Of a DNA stretch of 64,000 bases, positions 1 through 7,585 are shown piece by piece. The notes under the pieces are model-generated. The model was given only the letters and a program-made list of their open reading frames with translations. It made no database searches and had not been told where the DNA came from. The position numbers and the translations under genes are program-made. The DNA lies in NCBI GenBank assembly GCA_018823135.1, contig JAHJJF010000016.1, forward strand, positions 1 through 64,000. Reading direction: 5' to 3'. Positions within the stretch are counted from its first letter, which is position 1. Every line of letters starts with the position of its first letter. The stretch comes from Pseudomonadota bacterium (lineage in GTDB: Bacteria > Desulfobacterota > Desulfobulbia > Desulfobulbales > CALZHT01).

Positions 1-294
1 AGGATTGCTTTGCTGCGCATCTGAAAAATTCTTGAAAGGACGATTTCGACAATTTATTAGTTCCTTTTTTCAGGGTATGATAGAATCAACAAACCGGTTC
101 CGCCGTTCTTTTATTTAATGCTAATAATTTACGGCTGTAAACCGCATCTAATAATTTCAGTATGTTACAGAGGTCAAGCGTAACAGTCGAGCGCTTTTTT
201 ATAAAGAAGCCGTTTTTTATATTTTTTCATAAAAACCCATTATCTTGCCAGATAAAAAGTGGCTGGTGTGTTTACTTGACAGGGGGATAAAAAG
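1..294. other. AT-rich region upstream of rnr, no gene seen
   Basis: No open reading frame here looks like a protein on either strand. The stretch is rich in A and T, as expected of a promoter region for the rightward rnr-trmJ pair. A TTGACA-like hexamer at about 275-280 lies too close to the start codon to serve as an rnr -35 box. I could not assign a convincing promoter. Confidence 0.5.
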
Positions 295-2544
295 TTGGCG
301 CAGAAAAGACAATCAGGAAAAAAGGCAGCTTTTGGAAGGCACGGAAAGCAAAAAGGCAAAAAATATATGACGGAAACAGTGAAACCCCGGTCATCTTTTG
401 CACGAACCAACCGGGTTGGCGGCATTGTTTCTGAGGAAGACCTTATCGGTTTTATTTACAGTCGTGACGGGTTGACGACCTTCAAGGAGGTCATGGCCGG
501 TTTTGATATTCCCAGAGGTCACAGAAAGGAAGTGCAAAATCTGCTGACGGCGCTGTGCAGCCAGAAGGTCCTTTTCCAGGATGACGATGGGTTTTATTCA
601 ATTCGGCGCAAGGAAGACTTTGTTGAAGGGATGCTGAGCGTTAATCCGCGCGGCTTTGCTTTTGCCACGGTTTCAGAGCCACCCCCCGGGGTAGTCATTG
701 AGCAGGATGTCTTTATTCCTGAAAGAGAGTTAAGCTCCGCAACCCATGGGGATAAGGTTCTTCTGAGGATTGTCGCCAGTCGCCGGGGCCGCATGGAAGG
801 CGTTATCATCAAGGTGCTTGAACGGGGAACAACCGTTCTTGTGGGAGATTATATGTCGGGTCGCAGCACCGGCCTGGTGTATCCTGAAGATGACCGGTTT
901 CCGTTTCAGGTTCTGGTTCGCAAAGAAAATTCCATGGGCGCGAAAAACGGTGAATCGGTTGTTGTCGAAATTGAACATTATACGCCGGGCAAGCGTAACC
1001 CCGACGGGAAAATTATTGAGATATTAGGTGATCCTGATGATATAGCCGTGCAAAACGAGATCGTCATCCGCAAGTTCCAGCTGCCCTTTAAATTCAGCCC
1101 CAAAGCCATGGATTATGTGGCCGCCCTTGATGAAAACATTGTCATGGAAAAGGGCCGGCTTGATCTTCGGGACATCCAGCATGTAACCATCGACGGCGAA
1201 ACCGCGCGTGATTTTGACGATGCCGTGGCGGTTATCAAGACCAGGTCCGGATTCAGGCTCTATGTTTCCATTGCCGACGTCAGTCATTATGTAAAGCCGG
1301 GAACAGCCCTGGACCTGGAAGCCTATCTGCGCGGCACAAGCGTCTATTTCCCAACCAGGGTTGTGCCGATGCTGCCGGAAAAACTATCAAACAACCTGTG
1401 CAGTCTTGTTCCTGAACAGGACAGGTATTCTTTTACCGCCATATTGGACTTCGACGGTAATGGCACTCGAAAGGAGATGCAGTTCTCCAAAAGTATCATT
1501 CGCAGTCGTTACCGTCTCACCTATACCATTGTCAAAAAAATTCTTGTGGATAAGGACGATGAAAGCCGCCGGCAATATCATGATATTCTTGAAAACCTCG
1601 AATATATGGGGGCGCTTGCCCTTCTTCTTGAGCAAAAAAGAATGGATCGGGGCAGCATCGGCTTTGAGATACCGGAAGCGGAAGTTGCAATCGATGAAAA
1701 CGGCGAAATATCCGGCATTAACCGGCTGGAAAGAAACCGGGCCCACAAGCTGATTGAAGAATTCATGCTGGCGGCCAATGAGGCGGTTGCTGAAAAACTG
1801 TCAACCGGCTTTGATAAGAAAAATGCGGCTCTGTACCGGATTCATGAAAAGCCTGATCCGATTAAGGTCGCGGTATTTTCCGGGTTCGGGCGAACCATGG
1901 GCCTGAAGCTTCCCGGGGACAGCGGCTCTCCCGTCTGGTTCGGTAAGGTTCTTGATCTGACCCGCGGCACCCCTCAGGAATATATAGTCAACAATCTCCT
2001 GCTGCGCACCATGAAACAGGCCAAATATTCTCCTGACAATGTGGGTCATTTTGGCCTGGCCGCTGATTTTTATACCCATTTTACCTCACCGATCAGGCGC
2101 TATCCTGATTTGATGGTTCACCGGAAACTTTCCGAGCTTCTAGGTTCCGGCGCTGATGAGACCCCGGTGTCGGCAGACGAGGCAGGTCTTTTTCTTTCAA
2201 AGCGCGAGCGTGTTGCCGTGGACGCAGAACGGGAAATGGTTGATCGCTTGAAGGTCCGATTCATGGCCGGACGTGAGGGCGAGGTTTTTGACGGTATCAT
2301 CTCCGGGGTCACAACCTTTGGTTTGTTCATCGAGTTGCTTGATACTTTTATCGGCGGCGCCATTGAACTGACCGCCCTCAAGGACGATTATTATCAATAT
2401 GAGGAAGAGAGCCATCGTCTCCTGGGACGACGGACAGGAAAGATTTTTCGATTGGGTGATTTGCTCCGCGTCAAACTCGAGAGTGTGGATAAAAGAAAAC
2501 GTCATATTAATTTTGTCATTGCCGAAGAAAAAGAACATGGTTGA
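295..2544 (+). CDS. rnr: Ribonuclease R (3'-5' exoribonuclease)
   Basis: Processive 3'-5' exoribonuclease that degrades structured RNA in the cytoplasm and takes part in rRNA and tmRNA quality control. At 749 residues it has the usual RNase R length. A winged-helix N-terminus (about 45-110) is followed by cold-shock/OB domains, an RNB catalytic domain with the metal-binding Asp-rich motif TARDFDDAVAV near residue 306, and a C-terminal S1 domain from about 660. The chosen start is TTG at 295, with AGGGGG about 10 nt upstream; an ATG at 367 would remove 24 basic residues and has a poorer ribosome site. Its end overlaps the next gene by 8 nt, so the two are probably co-translated. Confidence 0.93.
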   Translation: MAQKRQSGKKAAFGRHGKQKGKKYMTETVKPRSSFARTNRVGGIVSEEDLIGFIYSRDGLTTFKEVMAGFDIPRGHRKEVQNLLTALCSQKVLFQDDDGFYSIRRKEDFVEGMLSVNPRGFAFATVSEPPPGVVIEQDVFIPERELSSATHGDKVLLRIVASRRGRMEGVIIKVLERGTTVLVGDYMSGRSTGLVYPEDDRFPFQVLVRKENSMGAKNGESVVVEIEHYTPGKRNPDGKIIEILGDPDDIAVQNEIVIRKFQLPFKFSPKAMDYVAALDENIVMEKGRLDLRDIQHVTIDGETARDFDDAVAVIKTRSGFRLYVSIADVSHYVKPGTALDLEAYLRGTSVYFPTRVVPMLPEKLSNNLCSLVPEQDRYSFTAILDFDGNGTRKEMQFSKSIIRSRYRLTYTIVKKILVDKDDESRRQYHDILENLEYMGALALLLEQKRMDRGSIGFEIPEAEVAIDENGEISGINRLERNRAHKLIEEFMLAANEAVAEKLSTGFDKKNAALYRIHEKPDPIKVAVFSGFGRTMGLKLPGDSGSPVWFGKVLDLTRGTPQEYIVNNLLLRTMKQAKYSPDNVGHFGLAADFYTHFTSPIRRYPDLMVHRKLSELLGSGADETPVSADEAGLFLSKRERVAVDAEREMVDRLKVRFMAGREGEVFDGIISGVTTFGLFIELLDTFIGGAIELTALKDDYYQYEEESHRLLGRRTGKIFRLGDLLRVKLESVDKRKRHINFVIAEEKEHG

Positions 2545-3316
2545 AATTGCTATAAGTCCGGCCAGACTGATTGCAAACGTCGCCATAGTACTGGTTGAAC
2601 CGAAATATCCTGAAAATATCGGTGCTTCAGCCAGAAGTGCAATGAATATGGGGATAAGCCGGTTGATTGTCGTTGCCGCGGAAAAGCCGGACAAGGAAAG
2701 AATGCTCAAAATGGCGACTCACAATGCCGCGCACCTGATTGAAGAGATGGAACTGTTTGCAGACCTGGAAAGCGCCCTTTCGCCGTTTTCCTTTGTCATC
2801 GGCACTACAGCGCGTCTGGGTCGAAAAAGAAGAGCCATTCAAACCCCGAGACATGTTGCGGCAGCGGCGGTGCCAATTCTGCAAAACAACCTGGTTGCGC
2901 TGCTTTTCGGGCCGGAAGACAGGGGGCTTACCAACGATGACTTGAAGTATTGCCACACGACGAGTACCATTCCCACGGAAAATTTCTCGTCGTTGAATCT
3001 GGCCCAGGCAGTAGCCATACATTGCTATGAAATGTACATGGCAACCCTTCAGGCATCCAGAGATGAGAACACCCGTTTTCAGCCCAAACTTGCCGATTCA
3101 TTCGAAATCGAAGAGATGTACAAGCATCTTGAGAATGTATTGACAACTATAGGTTTTTTAAAAAAAACCGATTATGAATACTGGATGGGAAACATCAGGC
3201 ATTTCCTGGGAAGAATCCATCTCCGGGCGAGGGATGTAAGGATTTTACGCGGTCTCTGCCGGCAATTTCTCTGGTATGATAAGAAAATATCAACAGGGGG
3301 ATTTGGCGATAAATGA
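2537..3316 (+). CDS. trmJ: TrmJ-family tRNA/rRNA 2'-O-methyltransferase (SPOUT)
   Basis: SpoU/TrmH-type methyltransferase that transfers a methyl group from SAM to a ribose 2'-OH of RNA. Family motifs are visible: ENIGASARS with NMGISRLIVV at the N-terminus, LLFGPEDRGLTNDDL near residue 123 and the knot motif SSLNLAQAVAIHCYEMY near 146. A C-terminal extension ending in RDVRILRGLCRQ is typical of TrmJ, which methylates position 32 of the anticodon loop. The ATG at 2537 is preferred to an upstream start buried in rnr because it puts the first beta strand (NVAIVLVEP) near the N-terminus. The family is certain; the exact RNA target is inferred. Confidence 0.85.
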   Translation: MVEIAISPARLIANVAIVLVEPKYPENIGASARSAMNMGISRLIVVAAEKPDKERMLKMATHNAAHLIEEMELFADLESALSPFSFVIGTTARLGRKRRAIQTPRHVAAAAVPILQNNLVALLFGPEDRGLTNDDLKYCHTTSTIPTENFSSLNLAQAVAIHCYEMYMATLQASRDENTRFQPKLADSFEIEEMYKHLENVLTTIGFLKKTDYEYWMGNIRHFLGRIHLRARDVRILRGLCRQFLWYDKKISTGGFGDK

Positions 3317-3409
3317 GGTCTTTTGTTCAAAACCCTCACGGAGCGGCTGCCGGCTAAAAAAATATCTGCAAGACACACAGTAAACCAAATAGTTAAAGGG
3401 TTTGTTTTT

Positions 3410-3784
3410 ATGGCACGCATATTGGTGGTAGATGACGAAGTTCCGTTTCGAAAAGCGCTTTGCAAGATGTTGTTAAATGCCGGTTTTGACGTCGATGAAG
3501 CAGCAGACGGATCTGAGGCGATTAAAATCTACCGGCAGCACCCCGCAGATTTGGTTATTATGGATATCGTAATGCCTGAAAAGGAAGGCATTGAGACGAT
3601 AATTGAGTTGAGGCGCGATTATCCGGATATAAAAATAATTGCTATTTCCGGAGGTGGAGAATACGGCCACCCGGAAGGGTATCTTGCTGTGGCTAAAAAA
3701 CTCGGTGTGCTCAAGACATTTGCCAAGCCTTTTGAGTACAAGGCTTTTATTGATGCGGTCAAGGCAGCCTTGAACCCTTGTTAA
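3410..3784 (+). CDS. Single-domain response regulator (CheY-like receiver)
   Basis: A stand-alone receiver domain of 124 residues with no output domain. It has the acidic pair Asp8-Asp9, the phospho-acceptor Asp52 in VIMDIVMP, the Ser of IAISGGG and the conserved Lys in FAKPF. The ATG at 3410 is chosen because it begins right at the first strand (MARILVVDDE) and follows AAAGGG by 9 nt. No histidine kinase lies next to it, so the partner kinase and target are unknown; it may act by protein-protein contact or phosphorelay. It follows trmJ by 93 nt on the same strand and is convergent with the next gene. Confidence 0.88.
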   Translation: MARILVVDDEVPFRKALCKMLLNAGFDVDEAADGSEAIKIYRQHPADLVIMDIVMPEKEGIETIIELRRDYPDIKIIAISGGGEYGHPEGYLAVAKKLGVLKTFAKPFEYKAFIDAVKAALNPC

Positions 3785-3854
3785 AACATTTACTTCTACA
3801 AAAACCTGCGGCCAGGAAGGGTGCTTTTTCCTCCCAGGGATAATCTTTCTCTCC

Positions 3855-4514
3855 CTAAGACTCTTTTATGGGGCAAAAATCGCAACGTGGGTTTGTTTTC
3901 TTGCAGAACTCCTTGCCCAGTCTCACTAAAAGCGCATGGTATTCGTTATAAATCGTCGTATCTTCCGGAAGTGAGTCCATGAATAAATCCTGAATATCAT
4001 GATATTCGGCATATTCCTCAACCAGACCGTGCCGATTGAGAATCCTGTGGGTATATGCATCAACGACAAACATGGGTTTTCCCGCCGCATAAAGGATAAT
4101 GCTGTCAGCAGTTTCAGGCCCTATCCCCTTTACCGCCAGGAGAGTTTTTCTCAGTTCGTGGATATCGAACATTTCAAAAAAAGTATCGGGATCACCTGAG
4201 GGGGCCGGGGCTTCCTTCATTAAAGCACTGATGGCTGAAATCAGGTTTTTTAATCGCCTGGCTTTGAGATTGTAGTATCCGGAAGGCCTGATTAGTTCGG
4301 CAAGAGCGTCAAGAGGGATGGCGTCAAGAGCCTCCAGCGAAAGGAGGTTTTCTTGTTTGAGGTTCTCTATGGCGCGGGTAACATTGGTCCAGTTGGTGTT
4401 CTGGGTCAGCACCGCGCCGACGATGATTTCGACGGTTGTATCTCCGGGCCACCAATGCTGGGGACCGAAATATTCATATAGTTTGTTGTATATTTCGAGG
4501 ATGTGTTGAGACAC
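3855..4514 (-). CDS. Endonuclease III-like HhH-GPD DNA glycosylase
   Basis: Base-excision repair glycosylase of the HhH-GPD superfamily, 219 residues from a GTG start at 4514 (family members are about 210-220). The helix-hairpin-helix VKGIGPETADSIILYA spans about 128-143. The catalytic Asp is Asp152 in VVDAYTHRI. The lyase Lys of E. coli Nth (GRKTAN) is Glu134 here, which suggests a monofunctional enzyme like the MIG/MagIII group. Three cysteines of the 4Fe-4S loop are present (204, 211, 214), but the TAG stop falls exactly where the fourth Cys should be. No clear ribosome site precedes the GTG; a longer start at 4634 would overlap the upstream gene. Confidence 0.82.
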   Translation of the reverse strand: MSQHILEIYNKLYEYFGPQHWWPGDTTVEIIVGAVLTQNTNWTNVTRAIENLKQENLLSLEALDAIPLDALAELIRPSGYYNLKARRLKNLISAISALMKEAPAPSGDPDTFFEMFDIHELRKTLLAVKGIGPETADSIILYAAGKPMFVVDAYTHRILNRHGLVEEYAEYHDIQDLFMDSLPEDTTIYNEYHALLVRLGKEFCKKTNPRCDFCPIKES

Positions 4515-4569
4515 TGGAAAAAAAAAGTTTGAGGTTAATGGCCATTGTCTGATGTCTGTGAGATTGGCC

Positions 4570-4902
4570 TTAGTCGTCTGAGCGCATAAAAAGCACATAG
4601 ACAACCACGGCGATTGCTCCAACGCCCACGGCAAGCACCGGCGCGATATTGTTTAACTCTATTTCGCCGTCTACCATGTTCTTCATGTAAGTCGTTCCTG
4701 AAAAAAACCATAATCCAAAACCCAAAGCGACAAGAATCATGGAATTCCAGGACTGTTTATAAAGCAAGTAACCCAGGTAGGCAATAAAGGGGACAAGGAA
4801 CCATGGATTGCTGAAAACACCGGGGATATCAACCTTGCTGACTTGATCCGGCAGGTTTGTGGAGTTTATGAATTCCGAAATTGAACCCAGGAAACCAGGC
4901 AT
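4570..4902 (-). CDS. Small membrane protein, unknown function
   Basis: A 110-residue protein I do not recognise. It starts with a perfect ribosome site (GAGGAGG, 7 nt before the ATG), which supports real translation. Three hydrophobic segments are predicted at about 34-49, 53-70 and 86-104, ending in a short charged tail (RSDD). The soluble N-terminus of about 30 residues is polar. It lies 56 nt upstream of the glycosylase gene on the same strand and may be co-transcribed with it, but no functional link is evident. Confidence 0.7.
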   Translation of the reverse strand: MPGFLGSISEFINSTNLPDQVSKVDIPGVFSNPWFLVPFIAYLGYLLYKQSWNSMILVALGFGLWFFSGTTYMKNMVDGEIELNNIAPVLAVGVGAIAVVVYVLFMRSDD

Positions 4903-5108
4903 GTCCTTTCCTCCTCAACCGGATGTAACTCTCTGTCCGGAACTGATCGTTTTACTGACCACTGCATCATACAAAAAAATAATACTCGAAATATGCAACA
5001 TATGCCTGCGCTTATTTATTCAGCAAGTTTTCAGACTTCCTTAATTTTGTTCACGGGCAAAAGTCTTGTTTCCGGGCAGGTTCCGCTTCTTCTAAGAAAA
5101 CCAGCAGC

Positions 5109-6410
5109 TCAGTTGCGCGACTCATTTTTCATTGTGGCGTGTTTATAGACCTTTATGGCACAGTATGAGCCGCACATGCTGCATGCATCGCCCTTGTAAG
5201 TGCCGCCTTCATCCCTGAAGCGCCTGGCTTTTTCAGGATCGAGGGAAAGCGCAATCTGTCCTTTCCAGTCCAGGTTGTTTCGGCATTTTGCCATGGCGAT
5301 ATCTTTATCCATAGCCCCAGGCAGGCCCTTTGCAATATCCCCGGCATGGGCGGCGATTCTTGAGGCGATCACTCCTTCGCGTACATCATCGGCACCGGGA
5401 AGCTTAAGGTGTTCGGCAGGAGTCACGTAGCAGAGAAAATCAGCTCCGGCGGCGGCGGCGATTGCTCCGCCAATGGCGCCGGTGATGTGATCATAACCTG
5501 GCGCAATATCGGTAACCAGTGGTCCGAGAACATAAAAAGGAGCTCCGTGACAGAGCTTTTTCTGAAGCATGATATTGGCTTCAATCTGATTCATCGGCAT
5601 ATGCCCGGGACCCTCGATAATTACCTGTACCCCGGCATCCCAGGCTCGCAGTGTAAGTTCACCCAGGTGGATGAGTTCCTGCACCTGGCCCCGGTCGGTG
5701 GCATCTGCAAGGCATCCCGGCCTGATTCCGTCACCCAGGCTCAAGGTTACTTCATGTTCTTTTAAAAGAGCCAGGAGCTCGTCGTAATGTTCATACAAGG
5801 GGTTTTCCTTGTTGTTGTGGCTCATCCATTCAATGGTAAAAGAACCGCCGCGACTCACAACTCCCATCAACCTGCTGTGCCCTTTGACTTTTTCCAATGT
5901 GTTTCGGTTAATTCCGCAATGAATGGTCATGAAGTCAACGCCATCAAGAGCCTGTTCCTCAATGGTTTTGAAGATGTGGTCAACGGTTACTTCGCCGATT
6001 TGTTTTTTCTGGCCCTCGACAACCTCGGCCACAGTCTGATAGATCGGCACCGTACCAAGGGGTACCGGGCAGTTGGCCAGGATTTCTCTGCGGACTTGGC
6101 GCAGATCCCCTCCCATGCTGAGATCCATTAGCGTGTCAGCACCGGCTTTAAGGGCGACACACAGTTTTTGCAGTTCATTTTCAGCTTCGGGATGATCTTT
6201 GGAGGAGCCGATATTCGCGTTGACTTTTGTTGAGATGCCCCTTCCCACCGCCATAATTCTTTCAAAGTTGTGATTGTTGTTTTTAGGAACCGCAATCACT
6301 CCGCTGGCAACGCCCTCAATTAATGTTTCAACGGAGATCCCCTCGTTTGCCGCGCATGCTTTCAGGAGTGGGGTTTTGTTATTATTTAAAGCGTCTTCGC
6401 GAATACTCAT
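5109..6410 (-). CDS. thiC: Phosphomethylpyrimidine synthase ThiC
   Basis: Radical-SAM enzyme that rearranges 5-aminoimidazole ribotide to hydroxymethylpyrimidine phosphate in thiamine synthesis. The 433-residue length is the short form found in anaerobes and archaea. Recognisable blocks are VNANIGSS (about 62-69), FMTIHCGI (about 159), EGPGHMPMN (about 266) and YDHITGAIGGA. The C-terminal cluster motif is CSMCGSYC (Cys410, 413, 417), a CX2CX3C spacing one residue tighter than the CX2CX4C of E. coli ThiC. AAGGAT precedes the ATG. No other thi gene is adjacent, and I see no TPP riboswitch upstream. Confidence 0.95.
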   Translation of the reverse strand: MSIREDALNNNKTPLLKACAANEGISVETLIEGVASGVIAVPKNNNHNFERIMAVGRGISTKVNANIGSSKDHPEAENELQKLCVALKAGADTLMDLSMGGDLRQVRREILANCPVPLGTVPIYQTVAEVVEGQKKQIGEVTVDHIFKTIEEQALDGVDFMTIHCGINRNTLEKVKGHSRLMGVVSRGGSFTIEWMSHNNKENPLYEHYDELLALLKEHEVTLSLGDGIRPGCLADATDRGQVQELIHLGELTLRAWDAGVQVIIEGPGHMPMNQIEANIMLQKKLCHGAPFYVLGPLVTDIAPGYDHITGAIGGAIAAAAGADFLCYVTPAEHLKLPGADDVREGVIASRIAAHAGDIAKGLPGAMDKDIAMAKCRNNLDWKGQIALSLDPEKARRFRDEGGTYKGDACSMCGSYCAIKVYKHATMKNESRN

Positions 6411-6648
6411 GGTTGTATCCTTGCTCCAGTACTGTTAACCCTCAGTCAGCCAGTAATAAATTGATTTTGAGAAAAAAGATGAAATTTGCCACGTTGTTTC
6501 AGCCGGTTGATTCAATAAATTTGAAAAGAAACAAACATACCAACGCTTCTGTAATCATGTCAACGTAAAAGAGAGACAGCAGGACGCCTTGAAAAAATCG
6601 GCGGATTGAGGAAATCCTGGAACGGTATCAGGGGCCGGGCTGAATTTT

Positions 6649-7221
6649 TCATGTTTGAAATACGCCGTGATCATAAAGGATTTTCAACCCGAGGAAGATG
6701 AGGAGAAATCCACACATAACTTCAGCCCAGGAGCCAATACGGGTGAGTGACTTGGCATAATTGCCCAAATGCAGCCCCACAGCGGTGAACAGGGCCGCGA
6801 CAATGCCGATGACCAGCGCCGGAATCCATATGCTGATCTGTAGAAGTGAAAAACTTATTCCCACTGCCAACGAGTCGATGCTCGTTGCTATTGAAAGGAA
6901 AACAAGCATTTTCCCCCTGGTTGGATCAGTTTTGCTGGCGTCTTGTTTATCCCGCCTTGCTTCAATAATCATCCGCACCCCGACAATGGCGAGTAAAATA
7001 AACGCAACCCAGTGCGCATAAGATTCTATAAAATTTCTGATCGACAAACCGGCGGCCCACCCTAAAATATTCATCAGGCCTTGAAACAAGCCGAAATGCC
7101 AGGATAACCTGAAGGTGTGCCGATGGCCGACCTCCGGCAGAGAAATACCTGCTGCAAGCGCTACGGAGAAAGCGTCAACCGCAAGCGCTAAAGCGATTAA
7201 AAGTATCGAGGTGTTGCTCAT
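6649..7221 (-). CDS. mntP: Manganese efflux pump MntP
   Basis: Inner-membrane Mn(II) exporter of 190 residues, the normal family length, with six hydrophobic segments arranged as two repeats. Both halves carry the family's Asp-containing helix: ALAVDAFSVALAAG near residue 15 and ATSIDSLAVGISF near residue 115. The long leader on this strand lacks the GGGGAGUAGC signature of the yybP-ykoY manganese riboswitch that controls mntP in many bacteria. The gene is alone; a divergent antiporter gene lies on the other side of the leader. Confidence 0.9.
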   Translation of the reverse strand: MSNTSILLIALALAVDAFSVALAAGISLPEVGHRHTFRLSWHFGLFQGLMNILGWAAGLSIRNFIESYAHWVAFILLAIVGVRMIIEARRDKQDASKTDPTRGKMLVFLSIATSIDSLAVGISFSLLQISIWIPALVIGIVAALFTAVGLHLGNYAKSLTRIGSWAEVMCGFLLIFLGLKILYDHGVFQT

Positions 7222-7309
7222 GAAAAAATGCTCAAAGAAATCTTGTCTCTGGTCAAAAATGGTCCTTTTGGTACCGTATTGTCATGGTTAAAAATTATTA
7301 CAGTGAGAA

Positions 7310-7446
7310 CAGCGAGGTCTCCATGCGCCGATATTGGAAAACACCTGCGGGTTTTTTTTCGTCTTCCATGGAGTCTCCCACCAGCTGTAACCCCAAATCG
7401 AACAGAGCGCCGAGTATGCGAGACATCGAAATGTCTCATTTTTTTT
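7310..7446 (+). promoter_or_regulatory. Candidate structured leader or attenuator between mntP and the antiporter gene
   Basis: The + strand can fold into an outer helix (CAGC 7310-7313 with GCTG 7384-7387) and an inner helix (CTCCATG 7319-7325 with CATGGAG 7367-7373), followed about 33 nt later by an intrinsic terminator. Two GTCTC segments (7317-7321 and 7373-7377) are complementary to the GAGAC in the terminator's left arm, so alternative pairing is possible. This is the layout of a riboswitch or attenuator for the antiporter gene starting at 7586. I cannot match it to a known class. The palindromic helices could equally form in the mntP leader on the other strand. Confidence 0.35.
7420..7446 (+). 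terminator. Intrinsic terminator upstream of the antiporter gene
   Basis: A 7-bp hairpin (GAGACAT, loop CGAA, ATGTCTC) is followed by A and eight T residues. No protein gene on the + strand ends before it; the preceding + strand gene is more than 3 kb away. It therefore probably ends a leader RNA or a small RNA rather than an mRNA. Confidence 0.65.
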
Positions 7447-7585
7447 AACCGACGCAATCCAGTGTTTATCGACCGGTTAAGGAATTAACGACCATATGTG
7501 ATTGAGAAAACACTTAAATTTTATTAAAATCATTTTTGGATTTTATGGCCAGCTTTTTTAAGCTTTCACCAGGCAGGAGATATTT

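Noticed and set aside
6411-6648. TPP riboswitch before thiC
   Set aside because: The conserved CUGAGA and ACCUGAUCUGGAUAAUGCC segments are not there on the minus strand.
7228-7488. Small + strand ORF of 86 codons before the antiporter gene
   Set aside because: No ribosome site, no family resemblance, and it runs through the terminator and folded leader.
7222-7585. yybP-ykoY manganese riboswitch before mntP
   Set aside because: The minus strand has GGGAGAC and GGAGACC pieces, but not the required GGGGAGUAGC and AAGACC loops in the right order.
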